DNA of 64,000 nt, taken from Leptospira fluminis (lineage in GTDB: Bacteria > Spirochaetota > Leptospiria > Leptospirales > Leptospiraceae). This document shows positions 36,464-46,300 of the stretch, in pieces. Location of the stretch: positions 124,001 through 188,000 of the forward strand of contig NZ_RQEV01000007.1 in NCBI RefSeq assembly GCF_004771275.1, read 5' to 3'. Position numbers and translations under genes: made by a program. The notes under the pieces were generated by a model. It saw only the letters and a list, made by a program, of their open reading frames with translations. It did not search any database and was not told the DNA's origin. Within the stretch, counting starts at the first letter, position 1. The number at the start of each line of letters is the position of its first letter.

Positions 36464-36880
36464 TTAGCCGGGAGGCATCTTTTCGAATTTCGGCAGGGAT
36501 GGATCGAGGTGGTCCCAAATATGACCGCGAATTGCATACGTCACTGCCTGCGGTTTGTATCGAGTCGGATCATCAAGGCTTGCCGCATGTATCGTAAATA
36601 ATTCCGGCATTGCGGCAAAGGTCATGTACACCGGCGAGCCGCACTTTGCGCAAAAACTACCGGTTTTAACATTCCCACTGTCGCCAACCATATCAAAGTG
36701 TGAGGCTTCACCGTTAAGCTTTACGGCGGCTCGAGATGGAAACGTAATATACGATCCATGCCCTGTGCCGCTCATTCTTTGGCAGTCCCGGCATTGACAA
36801 TCATTCATAAATATCGGATCATCGGAAATATTGTAGCGAATTGCGCCACAGGCGCATCCGCCAGAATAGGGATCACTCAT
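36464..36880 (-). CDS. GFA-family Cys-rich protein
   Basis: This 138-residue protein has the GFA zinc-site pattern: GGCACGAIRY, CQCRDCQRMSG and FCAKCGSPVYMTF. Family members are related to glutathione-dependent formaldehyde-activating enzyme, but most have unknown substrates. GGAG precedes the ATG. Its base composition and codon use (many GCG, CCG, GGC) look unlike the flanks, suggesting transfer from a proteobacterium. Confidence 0.9.
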   Translation of the reverse strand: MSDPYSGGCACGAIRYNISDDPIFMNDCQCRDCQRMSGTGHGSYITFPSRAAVKLNGEASHFDMVGDSGNVKTGSFCAKCGSPVYMTFAAMPELFTIHAASLDDPTRYKPQAVTYAIRGHIWDHLDPSLPKFEKMPPG

Positions 36881-36903
36881 CTTTGTTCTCCAGTAATCGT
36901 CAT

Positions 36904-36931
36904 GTTGGGCGTTAGAAACAAGAACGCCAAC
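36904..36931. repeat. Hairpin resembling an attC 3' end
   Basis: GTTGGGCGTT and AACGCCAAC flank a 9-nt loop, making a stem of nine pairs with one bulged G. The motif GGGCGTTAG is frequent at the 3' ends of integron attC sites. It lies between GFA and DHFR-like genes that both look foreign. The homology is only suggestive, since the consensus last base of the core is not met. Confidence 0.35.
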
Positions 36932-37005
36932 CTTTTAATGCCATTGACGTGTATGGGTTTTTATTCCAAAATCGAGTTAGAAAATATTTTATCAGGAATT
37001 CGGTT

Positions 37006-37602
<597 letters not shown>

Positions 37603-37617
37603 ATAAGATACCCGGAC

Positions 37618-38361
37618 TTAAGCTGTTAACAATATTGGTTCCTGTTCCGTTATGATGATCGTATGCTCAAATTGAGCAACATATGACTTATCGGGTGTCT
37701 TCAAAGTCCATCCATCCTTCGATTCGATCGCAAGCTTAGCACCAGTGGAGATAAAGGTTTCGACAGCAAGTACCATACCTTTAGATAAAAGCCTTAGGTC
37801 GGCAGGATCTTTATAATTGACGATATTTACAGGTTCTTCATGCAAGCGCCTACCTGTCCCGTGGCCTGTAAGATTCCTGATCACTTGATAACCCCGTTTT
37901 TTGGCCTCGGTTTCGATGGTCGTTCCGATTTTGTTTATTCTGTTTCCCGAACGCAATGATTGAATGGTTTTCAATAGAATCTCATGAGAAGCGTTACAAA
38001 GGTTCGCAAGATTCGGATGAGTAGGAGAAAGACAAATAGAATACCCCGCATCGGCAAAATAACCGTCAAGTTCGAGGGAAACATCCACATTCAACAGATC
38101 GCCTTCCCGTAAAACACGGGATCCGGGAATTCCATGCGCGACTTCATGATTTACACTAATGCAGGTGGCACCGGGGAAATTATATGTAATTTCAGGAGCA
38201 GAACGCGCACCAAAAGATTCAAAGTAATTCCGAGCAATTTTGTCGAGGGATTTCGTAGTAACTCCAGGAACTGCGCTCGCAATCATAAGTTTTATGGTAT
38301 CGGCAACTAGATTTCCAACCTTCCGCAAGCCGATCATATCTTTTTCCGATTCAATTGACAT
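37618..38361 (-). CDS. map: Methionine aminopeptidase, type I
   Basis: This 247-residue M24A enzyme has all five metal ligands: DVSLELDGYFADAG (two Asp), the His in GHGTGRRLHEEP, Glu in VLAVETFIS and Glu in FEHTIIIT, plus NHEVAHGIPG. GAGGT precedes the ATG. It removes the initiator methionine from nascent proteins. It may be a second copy, because Leptospira usually carries its main map near ribosomal genes; this cannot be tested in the window. Confidence 0.9.
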   Translation of the reverse strand: MSIESEKDMIGLRKVGNLVADTIKLMIASAVPGVTTKSLDKIARNYFESFGARSAPEITYNFPGATCISVNHEVAHGIPGSRVLREGDLLNVDVSLELDGYFADAGYSICLSPTHPNLANLCNASHEILLKTIQSLRSGNRINKIGTTIETEAKKRGYQVIRNLTGHGTGRRLHEEPVNIVNYKDPADLRLLSKGMVLAVETFISTGAKLAIESKDGWTLKTPDKSYVAQFEHTIIITEQEPILLTA

Positions 38362-38640
38362 AAGAACCTCGATTTATTTTTTTTCCTCTTTGGGGTATTT
38401 TGTGCAATAATCGTGATTTATGAAGTTTCGTACGCGTGCAAGCACTTGGCGGAATAAAATAAGAATCGCGCAACATCGTGAAGTGCAACTTTTGAGCCAA
38501 TTAAGGCGTAGGTAAAATTTATTACTTAAACTGTGATTTATAGAGTAATTTTACAAGCAAATCAATAGCCCTACCCGGTCAATTCCTTCCGTTTTTCTAT
38601 TGTTCCAATATCAACGTTGGAGTTACCCCCAAAAATTTAC

Positions 38641-39542
38641 TGTGCTGAGATAGTATTCACCTGACAGTCATCGAAAAACCGGTGGCCCCAGTTTCTTCTG
38701 AAAGAGTAAATGATTTTACGACAAATTATTTAAACTCAGGAGAAACCGATGACCACCTACACCAATGCAACAGCAAAAGCCACCAGAAGAAAGCTAAATT
38801 TACTATAGCTTGCAAATGAATTAGAAAATGTAAGCAAAGCCTGCAAGATTATGGGATATTCCCCTCAGCGAAAACCAGATCCGGCTACTCGAAAAATTCG
38901 ATCCTGAATACAGAGAAAGGCACATACAAGCCGATTCTACAGGAGAATTGGTATCTATGGATACTTTCATGGTTGGTTCTCTAAAGGGAGTCGGAAGAGT
39001 ATATTTACAAACCGTAATCGATTGCCACAGCCGATTCGCATGGGGGCGACTCTTTAATACTAAAATCCCTGTCACGGCTGTTCAAACTCTTAACAACGAC
39101 GTTCTTCCCTTCTTCGAGGAACACAATGTTAAAGTTCAGACTGTCTTGACCGATAATGGTCGTGAGTATTGTGGAAGAGAAGACCAACACCCGTTCGAAC
39201 TTTTTCTTCAATTAGAAGATATCGAGCACAGAACCACGAAGGTTCGAAGACCTCAGAGTAACGGCTATGTGGAACGTCTTCATAGAACTTTACTCGACGA
39301 ACATTTCAGAATTGCAGGAAGAACCAAATTTTATGAATCGATTGAAGAAATGCAAATTGATCTAGAGATCTTCTTCGAAGAATACAACTACAAGAGGGCA
39401 CACCAAGGAAGAAATATGAATGGAAGAACTCCATTTCAGGTCTTTATCGAAGGAATCAAAACCGAGGAAAACGACGAACCAATTTTAGAAAATTAGGAAA
39501 TTTCTTTCTGAAGAAATGTCAGGCGAATACTATCACTGTACA
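38641..39542 (+). mobile_element. Decayed IS481-family insertion sequence
   Basis: The element is bounded by 26-bp inverted repeats, left 38641-38666 and right 39517-39542, which match at 22 of 26 positions (outer TGT, shared ATAGTATTC and CCTGACA). It contains a disrupted transposase. The right end is 1 bp before the stop codon of the PHP-ATPase gene. No clear target-site duplication is seen. The total length of 902 bp is shorter than a complete member, as expected from the internal deletion. Confidence 0.8.
38749..39496 (+). pseudogene. IS481-family transposase, disrupted
   Basis: The start is at 38749 (AGGAG-like site upstream) and reads into a TAG at codon 20. The continuation (LANELENVSKACKIMGYS) then breaks, and the second half resumes in another frame with ENQIRLLEKFDPEYRERH. 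From there the DDE domain is complete: Asp in MDTFMVGSLKGVGRVYLQ, Asp in VLTDNGREYCG, Glu in NGYVERLH. About 110 codons of the middle part are missing. The remaining 182-codon frame (38948-39496) cannot encode a full transposase. Confidence 0.85.
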
Positions 39543-39543
39543 A

Positions 39544-42243
39544 CTAGTCGATGCCATAGCGCAGTTCACGTTTCTGAAAAGCCTCAACTCCGCCTTCTAA
39601 AGCCAACAACTTTTCACGATGATTAAGATCCTCAATAGTAATACTATCAATACTACTTTTGTTATTTGAATCCATAGACAAACAATGAATAAGTTCAGAG
39701 TCTCCATTAATTACAAAATTTGCATTATGGGTAGCGAAAATAATTTGTCTATGAATCTTACGAGATTTCACTAATTCAACGAGATACTTGGCAATTAAAG
39801 AGCTATCTAAATGTGCTTCAGGTTCATCAATTACAATCGGAGTATTTCCTAAAATAATAAGGATAACAATTACAGCAGTACATCTCTGTCCGAACGATGT
39901 AGATTCAATCGGCTTATTATCGTAAAGAACGCGAATCCTCCCGTATTCCTCAACTTTCATATATTCTAAAAAGGCTATGAGTCTCAGTTTCTCCAAATTT
40001 TCTTCAGCTGAAAAAAATGTTTTAAGAGCCTTACCAGTTTTCGTGCTATCGGAAATCTTCGATGAAATAGATTCTGCATCTTTCAGAGATGACAAATCTA
40101 TACCTTCCAACATATCCTTCACATGATCTCTTCGAGACCGGTCGGCCAAAAATGTGACAATATTATCTATTAACTTCTCCCTCATGCTGTAAGAATCAAA
40201 CTCATAATGAAGCTCAATAGGCCGAACTTCGCTGCTCAAATTTTTGAGATCTAAATTTATAGTGGCTAATAATTTCCTTAAAGATTCCTCATATTTAAGC
40301 TTTGGCTCTTCATCCACTGAAAATGTGGCAATTTCTTCTGAGATTGCTTCCATATTCTTAACTATCGATGAGATTTCCTCTTCTAATTCCGTGACACGTT
40401 CTGCTGCAGCACCTGCGTCAGCAAGGCTTTCAGCAGAGAGACCTCTCTGCGTAAGAAACTTTTGCATCTCGATCTTTAGAATCGAAGCTTTTTGCATAAG
40501 TTCTATTTCTGCTTTCCTTGCTTCACCAATTGAATCTTTCCCTTTACTTAACTCAATTAACCTATTTAATTCTTCTACAATTAGTTGGATCTCCGTTTCA
40601 AATGGATTCTCAGAATCAACCTTAGATTTACTGGAGTATAGAAGCACAATTTTATCTAATGCGGTTAGTAATTCCTCATAACGTTCTTTTCCAGACCGAT
40701 ATAACAAAAGTTGTTTATTATTTAAACTTAACTCATTACTTATTCTTTGATAGTCTTCATCTTTGAATGAATCAAGAACACTCTTGTTGGTAGTAAGTTG
40801 TTTTTTCTTTTCTGAATGCGCGGATTGCAAAACTGCCAATTGATCTAATCTACGTATTTGTTTCTCGATTAAAGAGCAAATATCTGATATTTTTTTTGTA
40901 TTTTCAATTAAAACATTAGAAGTATCCAGTTTCAATATCCGAGAATAAATAGCTGAAGTTAATCGTCTTTGATCTATCGCAAACTGCTCAATTTCATTTT
41001 GCTGCAAAAAATCAATCGCATTTCTATCAGAAACGCCATCTACTATGACGTGATCTTCAATTTTTAAAGGTGAAGATGAAACAAGTACATTGGTTTTAAA
41101 AAAACTATTAACCCCTTTATCAAGCTTTTCATGCAAGAGATTCAAAATCGTACTCTTTCCAGTTCCTCGACCACCAATTATCGATGTTAAATATGGACTA
41201 AAAGAAATTTCATGATTTCCCCGAAAACAGAAATCATCTTGCGTTTCTTGTCTTTTTAGTTTTGTTTGCTCTGGAAAATTAAACTTTACTTTCCTAATTT
41301 GAAATAGAGGCTCAATTGGTTTTTGTTCTGAAATCAGAACTCGACTTTTGAATTCAAACAATGCTTGTTTCAAACCCTCAAAAGAAGGATCGGATTTTAT
41401 CCACGTCAAACATTTGCCCAAACGATCTTTAAGCTCACTGTCTGAAAAATTGTGCGAATCACTGCAATCCAATAATCTGGAATTTACACCTGCCTCTAAT
41501 AACGATTTGTGAGCCTTTTCCCAATCCTGCTGCGAACTTGCAGAGGTAAAAACAAAATCTGCTGAATTGATTATAGTCTTCTTTTCTGCAATTGTATGAT
41601 CATTCCATTTAATGTCTGACCATTCAGTTTTTCCAACAGCAGTAATAAATTTTCCTGTAAAATAATGAGAGCCCAACGCTTCATAAACGGAATCTAAACT
41701 TAAACAAAGATTATTAAATCCTTCGATCAAGGGATGCCCAAACTCAACGCGCTTAGCTTCAGGAACTGAATTAATAATTTTCTCACCGAGATCATGTAGA
41801 CTACTTCGCGTTGGAAGGGCCGCCCATTTAGCAGATGTCCTAAGATTATCGTAAACGGGTGTTAGCTGATACTTACTTGATAATGCATTTAAAAAATGAT
41901 TCTCAATTAATTCAGCTGATAATTCGTCTGAAAATATTATATGAAAATTAAGACGGCTTAAATGATTTAAGCTTCCACCAAATTTATCAATTCTGAGCTC
42001 AATTACTGGTAAAATTAAATCGATATTCTTTAACTTCCCATTCTTTTTCTCATATAACACTCGTTTGTATCCATCAATAAAAAGATAATCATTAATTCCG
42101 ATAACTTTAATCTCAGCAGGAAGAGATTCTAATTCAGTTATAAACCTTTCCCAGCCGTCATCACTACCATAATTTTGCACAATAGACGCTGGCGTATGAA
42201 TGTGCAAATCCCACTTTCTCCAAAGAGACCCTAATTGATTCAT
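39544..42243 (-). CDS. PHP-domain SMC-like ATPase (TrlF family), candidate defence protein
   Basis: This 899-residue protein has an N-terminal PHP phosphoesterase domain: DLHIHTPAS near residue 13 and DCSDSHNFSD near residue 262 supply metal ligands. It is followed by a split ABC/SMC-type ATPase: Walker A IIGGRGTGKST near residue 355, coiled coils to about 740, the SFGQRC signature, Walker B VIDEPEAHLDSS near residue 804, and an H-loop ATHNANF. This is the TrlF arrangement, frequent in defence islands; the role is probably nucleic-acid degradation on activation. The A+T-rich codon use differs from the flanks. The IS right end abuts its stop codon. Confidence 0.8.
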   Translation of the reverse strand: MNQLGSLWRKWDLHIHTPASIVQNYGSDDGWERFITELESLPAEIKVIGINDYLFIDGYKRVLYEKKNGKLKNIDLILPVIELRIDKFGGSLNHLSRLNFHIIFSDELSAELIENHFLNALSSKYQLTPVYDNLRTSAKWAALPTRSSLHDLGEKIINSVPEAKRVEFGHPLIEGFNNLCLSLDSVYEALGSHYFTGKFITAVGKTEWSDIKWNDHTIAEKKTIINSADFVFTSASSQQDWEKAHKSLLEAGVNSRLLDCSDSHNFSDSELKDRLGKCLTWIKSDPSFEGLKQALFEFKSRVLISEQKPIEPLFQIRKVKFNFPEQTKLKRQETQDDFCFRGNHEISFSPYLTSIIGGRGTGKSTILNLLHEKLDKGVNSFFKTNVLVSSSPLKIEDHVIVDGVSDRNAIDFLQQNEIEQFAIDQRRLTSAIYSRILKLDTSNVLIENTKKISDICSLIEKQIRRLDQLAVLQSAHSEKKKQLTTNKSVLDSFKDEDYQRISNELSLNNKQLLLYRSGKERYEELLTALDKIVLLYSSKSKVDSENPFETEIQLIVEELNRLIELSKGKDSIGEARKAEIELMQKASILKIEMQKFLTQRGLSAESLADAGAAAERVTELEEEISSIVKNMEAISEEIATFSVDEEPKLKYEESLRKLLATINLDLKNLSSEVRPIELHYEFDSYSMREKLIDNIVTFLADRSRRDHVKDMLEGIDLSSLKDAESISSKISDSTKTGKALKTFFSAEENLEKLRLIAFLEYMKVEEYGRIRVLYDNKPIESTSFGQRCTAVIVILIILGNTPIVIDEPEAHLDSSLIAKYLVELVKSRKIHRQIIFATHNANFVINGDSELIHCLSMDSNNKSSIDSITIEDLNHREKLLALEGGVEAFQKRELRYGID

Positions 42244-42281
42244 AAAGAATATTTTCCTACTATTGTATAAACATTAAGATT

Positions 42282-42334
42282 AGCCTGCCACGGACGGCAG
42301 GCGCTATAATGAGGGGCGCGGCATGGCAGATAAC
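42282..42334 (-). repeat. 53-bp repeat, copy 1 (before the PHP-ATPase)
   Basis: This segment matches the one at 47364-47416 at 49 of 53 positions, in the same orientation. It contains the hairpin GCCTGCC-6-GGCAGGC and ends with the TIR-like GGGGCGCGGCATGGCAGATAAC arm. It lies 38 bp upstream of the PHP-ATPase start. It may be a cassette boundary or a shared promoter region. Confidence 0.75.
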
Positions 42335-42493
42335 GACCAGTAATTGTCGAAGTTCCGCGAGTCCGAAGGACTTGGCGCGAGACTTGCTTTGCAAGACGAG
42401 TGACAAAGCGGAATTTGGCGAAGCCCAAGCAAGGGTCGCGAAGCGATCCCGAAGCGCCGCGACAATTTTTAGTTATCTGCTGTGCCGCGCCCC
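42313..42493. repeat. 181-bp palindromic element with 22-bp arms
   Basis: The outer arms GGGGCGCGGCATGGCAGATAAC (42313-42334) and its inverted copy (42472-42493) match at 20 of 22 positions. Inside lie nested hairpins: AGTCC-GAA-GGACT, CTTGC-TTT-GCAAG, GGGTCGC-GAA-GCGATCC and the pair ATTGTCG/CGACAAT. The element is GC-rich in an A+T-rich surrounding. It has no coding capacity; the 101-codon frame across it is spurious. Confidence 0.7.
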
Positions 42494-42497
42494 GAAT

Positions 42498-42537
42498 GTC
42501 TAACTGGCTGAGCCAAGGAAGGCGAAGCCGGTTAGGG
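42498..42537 (-). repeat. attC-like hairpin
   Basis: On the minus strand the site reads CCCTAAC...GTTAGAC with arms that pair at 12 of 17 positions around a 6-nt loop. GTTAGAC fits the integron R' core GTTRRRY exactly, and CCCTAAC fits RYYYAAC except for its first base. At 40 bp it is shorter than known attC sites (about 57 bp or more). It lies directly after the end of the minus-strand XRE gene. Confidence 0.4.
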
Positions 42538-42578
42538 AATGCCAATAGAATTGGAATTGAAGACTTAACGCAAAGCTT

Positions 42579-42914
42579 TTAAATATCCAATAAATCTCTG
42601 GGTTTAACTTTTAATCGTTTAGAGAGTTTGAAAATTGAGTTAGCGGTAAAATTAGCCCTGCCCGCTTCAATATCTTGTAAAGTCCTAACAGGAACGGCAT
42701 AATCGCCTTCATCCATATTTTCCTGAGTAAGCCCTTTTTCTTTTCGCACTGTCTGAATATTCTTTCCGACTTTTAATAAAAATTCTTCAAAATCCACACA
42801 CGGTATATTGCGGCAGAGTTGACAAAAAGTAAACGCGGCATACCGTGGGTCATATATTCTTTCGAGATTTCCGATCGCTAAAGGCTCATTTATGACGAGA
42901 AAATCCAAAAGCAA
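42579..42914 (-). CDS. XRE-family HTH regulator (minus strand)
   Basis: This frame encodes up to 111 residues; the HTH domain (GKNIQTVRKEKGLTQENM, then VPVRTLQDIEAGRANFTA and LFKLSKRLKV-type helix 5) covers the C-terminal 65. The first 39 residues look unlike HTH proteins, so the true start may be the GTG at 42797. From the ATG at 42914 the gene would overlap the divergent XRE gene by 23 bp. It may regulate the neighbouring defence genes. Confidence 0.7.
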   Translation of the reverse strand: MLLDFLVINEPLAIGNLERIYDPRYAAFTFCQLCRNIPCVDFEEFLLKVGKNIQTVRKEKGLTQENMDEGDYAVPVRTLQDIEAGRANFTANSIFKLSKRLKVKPRDLLDI

Positions 42915-43227
42915 GTCTCAAAGTGCTACCTACAGACAAACAATAGGGAGAATTTCCGAGGAAGAGAAGAAAGCTTTTTATAACCAACTAAAGATAGCTA
43001 GAATAGAAGCAAATCTTACTCAGGCGCAAGTAGGTAAAATGATCAAGAGGAGCAGAAGCCAGATTTCAAAAATAGAATCCGGTAAATGTAGATTATACAT
43101 GGATGAGTTCTTAAAGTTTATGAAGATTTATAAGAAGTCTCCCTTCTTCTTTTACTCCGTATTCACGACTAACGAGGTAATTAAATCACCGAGGAAAGCC
43201 CGAGTAAAATCTGCGAAGCAGTTTTAA
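42892..43227 (+). CDS. XRE-family HTH regulator (plus strand)
   Basis: This 111-residue protein has a basic N-terminus and a HTH domain: LKIARIEANLTQAQVGKMI, SRSQISKIESGKCRLYMDEFLKF. It resembles antitoxin/controller proteins of restriction systems. It is the only plus-strand gene of the island and is divergent from the other XRE gene with overlapping 5' ends. The stop codon lies within an inverted repeat (43221-43243). Confidence 0.75.
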   Translation: MTRKSKSKSQSATYRQTIGRISEEEKKAFYNQLKIARIEANLTQAQVGKMIKRSRSQISKIESGKCRLYMDEFLKFMKIYKKSPFFFYSVFTTNEVIKSPRKARVKSAKQF

Positions 43228-43286
43228 CGAGGGCCGTTAGAACAAGTTAAGTAAAGATTTTGCGTCCCGATCGCGAAGCGTTCGGG
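43221..43286. repeat. Structured spacer after the helicase and XRE genes
   Basis: GTTTTAACG-AGGGC-CGTTAGAAC (43221-43243) is an inverted repeat with eight of nine pairs. A second hairpin follows at 43266-43286 (CCCGA...TCGGG with CGC-GAA-GCG inside). The CGC-GAA-GCG core recurs in the 42313 element. The pair TAAC/GTTA again recalls attC cores, but the 7-mer consensus is not met. Confidence 0.4.
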
Positions 43287-43319
43287 CGTTCCCCCGAAGC
43301 GTTATTGTCAATTGCATTT

Positions 43320-46300
43320 TCAAATATCACTCGTGTTTTCAATAGCTTTTAAAAGCCCATCGAAAGTGGAAATCATAGAAAAATCAACTAATTCAAGATT
43401 TGATTCACTAAATTCAATATGGCAACTAACACGTGATAGATTTTTATTTAAATATTTGAACGCTAACTTTGCGACACTATCAACCCCCTCGCGAACGCAA
43501 CTCGCTAGGGTCCGGATGCTCAGTGGAATATCAAGTAAATCTTTATCTAGCTCAAGATGAATTTCCTTAATTATCATAGAGAATATACCTAAAATGAAAC
43601 TCAAATCGGGAATAATTTTAAGTGCAAAGCGCCTAGCCCGAGTACAATGAGTATCAGGTTTCGAATGAATGGCCTCCTCAATTTTTGCAAGAGAATCTCC
43701 ATTAATCCACATCAAAGTAAGTTGAATTGATTTATAAAAACCCTTTTTAAAATTTTCGATATTTCTATTTTCTCGTTTAACATCAACGAGTTTATAAATA
43801 AAATCAGTTGAATCTGCTCTATAAAGCAATTGATTCATTTCATCTCCTGACTCGACTACCCAATTTGCAAAGAGATTGATTTGTTCTTCAACGGTTAGCA
43901 AAAATATTTTTTCTAAGCCGTACGATTGCATTTGATTACTTAAGTTTGCAATTAAAGTAGAATCTAATCCTGTATAAGAGCTAATTTTTCTATTCCATAG
44001 CGGATAAGAATCATCACTTTCTAATTCCTTCTTTCTGCGCGAAAAGATTTCTATTTTCTTTTCGAATTCCGCCACCCTGTTCTCTGTTTTCGCGCGAAAA
44101 AACGATAAGGAACGCTTATAAATCTCTTCTACATTTGTTGATGAAGCGACATCAAAGCTCAGCCTATGAGCTATACTTCTTTGCTCTTCCGTTAGTTCGG
44201 AAGTTAAATCTTGAATACTATCTAAAATAAATTCTAATGGATCATATAGGACTAAGCATTGATCGCTCTTTGAAAATACTTCATTTTTTAGGTTCCACCA
44301 TTCAGAAGATAAAACCAAGTTATCAATCGTAGCCATTTTGCCTGGTATAACAATTACAATACCTTGAGCTGACATCCCCGCTCGACCAGCTCGGCCAGCC
44401 GCATTTAATATTTCATATGGTTCCTTTCGTTCAACTTTCTTCTCGTCTTCGTTGTATCTTTCATCGCCAGCAATTATTACAACTTCTGCTGGTAAATTTA
44501 CCCCTTGCGCTAAAGTCGGAGTAGCCACTATTGCGCTCAATCCTTTCTTTTGTTTAAATAACCTTTCAACCAATGTCCTTTCAGCCGGAAGCATTGATCC
44601 GTGATGAATTCCTATAATTCCGTCATTTGTTATAAACGAATATTTCCGATCACCTAATTCAGTCTCAATTTTATTAATTAAACCTGAATATTCCTCGAGC
44701 AAATTTTGATTATTTTCATTATCTATAAAAGTTGAAATTTGTCTAGCTGTAGACTCTGCATTCTTAGGATTATCAACAAAGATCAATGTTTTCAACCCAA
44801 GTGAAACAAATTGAGCTCCAATAAAGGCCGCAATTATATTTTTATTTGGTGTAAGCCCCCAATACTTGTTAGCACTTAACAAACTCTCTCCTTTAAAAAG
44901 ATCTGCAATGTAATAATCTGAGAAAAATTTCGATTCCCACATATTCTTGAGGCTAAACATAATTAGAGGGTGAATTTTTAATTGTTCTTTTAATTTGGAA
45001 CTTGGAGCTTGCGTCTTTCCATTCCGTTTTTCTGATTGGAGTCTGCTATTTAATTCATCTATTTGCTTCTTTTCATAAACAATGCATCCTTGCATTTGTC
45101 TTGTCGGCTTCCAAGAAGAAGCAAAACTTTCGCATTGGCGCCCGGTTATTGTTGAAATCCAATGAGAAATTTCTTCTCCATTTGCAACCATTGCCGAGAT
45201 AAGCAAGTAGTCCGCCTGAGGGTACCAGGAAAGAAACATTAACAAGCAAAGCATCGCATCAACATTTCTTCTATCCAAATTATCTGCTTTTCCGCTAATC
45301 AGATGAAATTCATCAAAAATTATTAACCCTACGTTTCTAAATAATTCAGAATTAACTCCGAAAAGCGTTAAGCATCGTTCCGGAGTCATAACTGAAATTT
45401 TAGGTAGTTCTCTAAGCCCAATATCAGTATATTCTGCATCCATTTCGAAAATAAGATCAGAACTATATTCTGGAAAAATCCGTTTCATATTATCATTAAT
45501 TTGCTCTTCTAAAGAATGAGTTGGAACTAAATATACTACAGATTTCCCTAATAGAAGAGCCACTGCTGCCTTAAGTTCAGACAATGTCGACTTTCCAGCT
45601 CCTGTAGGAAATGTTAATACCCCAGATACCCCCATATTTAGAAATGAATAGTTAATAATCGCTTCGTAATGATTTTCCCACAAATATGGTCGTTCTGAAA
45701 CAATATTTAATATTAGTTTGTGCCAGGAAGAATTATCAATTCCAGTCGGGGGAGGAATATTCATTACGCTCCGTTCAATTAAGTCATTTTCTAGAATTTT
45801 TAAAAGCTTTGCTAAATGATATGGACCAGCAAAAATACTAACTCTGTTATTATCTAAATCCATTTTAGAGAGTTCTATAACTTCCTGGAAATAGTCAGAA
45901 TATTTATTTCCATGCTTCCCCAAAAGTCTTGCAGCCAACTCCTTCAAGCCTAAGCAGATCTTTATCCAAAGAATATCTGCTGCCGAATTATAATAGCTGT
46001 CGTCAGAACTAAAGAAAGAGAGAACCTCTTCTTGGGTTAAAATCTCGTTTAATTTACCTTGTGCTAAATTCTTAATATAGCGCAAAAGAACGCTATGAAT
46101 CGGTTTTATGTTTTTATTGGATTGAAGCTTGGTTGAAATCTCAGCAGCATCAGCTGGACTATTGCCTATCATGAACAATAAAACTGCCGAAATTCCAGGC
46201 GAAATTGAATCATCACGAAATGGGGCATCAATTCGAATCCCTTGATTCTCTATATTCTGAAATTGAAGAATAAGAAAATGAGCGGTTGCGCTAACGAAAG

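Noticed and set aside
42240..42545. 101-codon minus-strand frame
   Set aside because: It lies across the palindromic element and translates inverted repeats; no protein signal.
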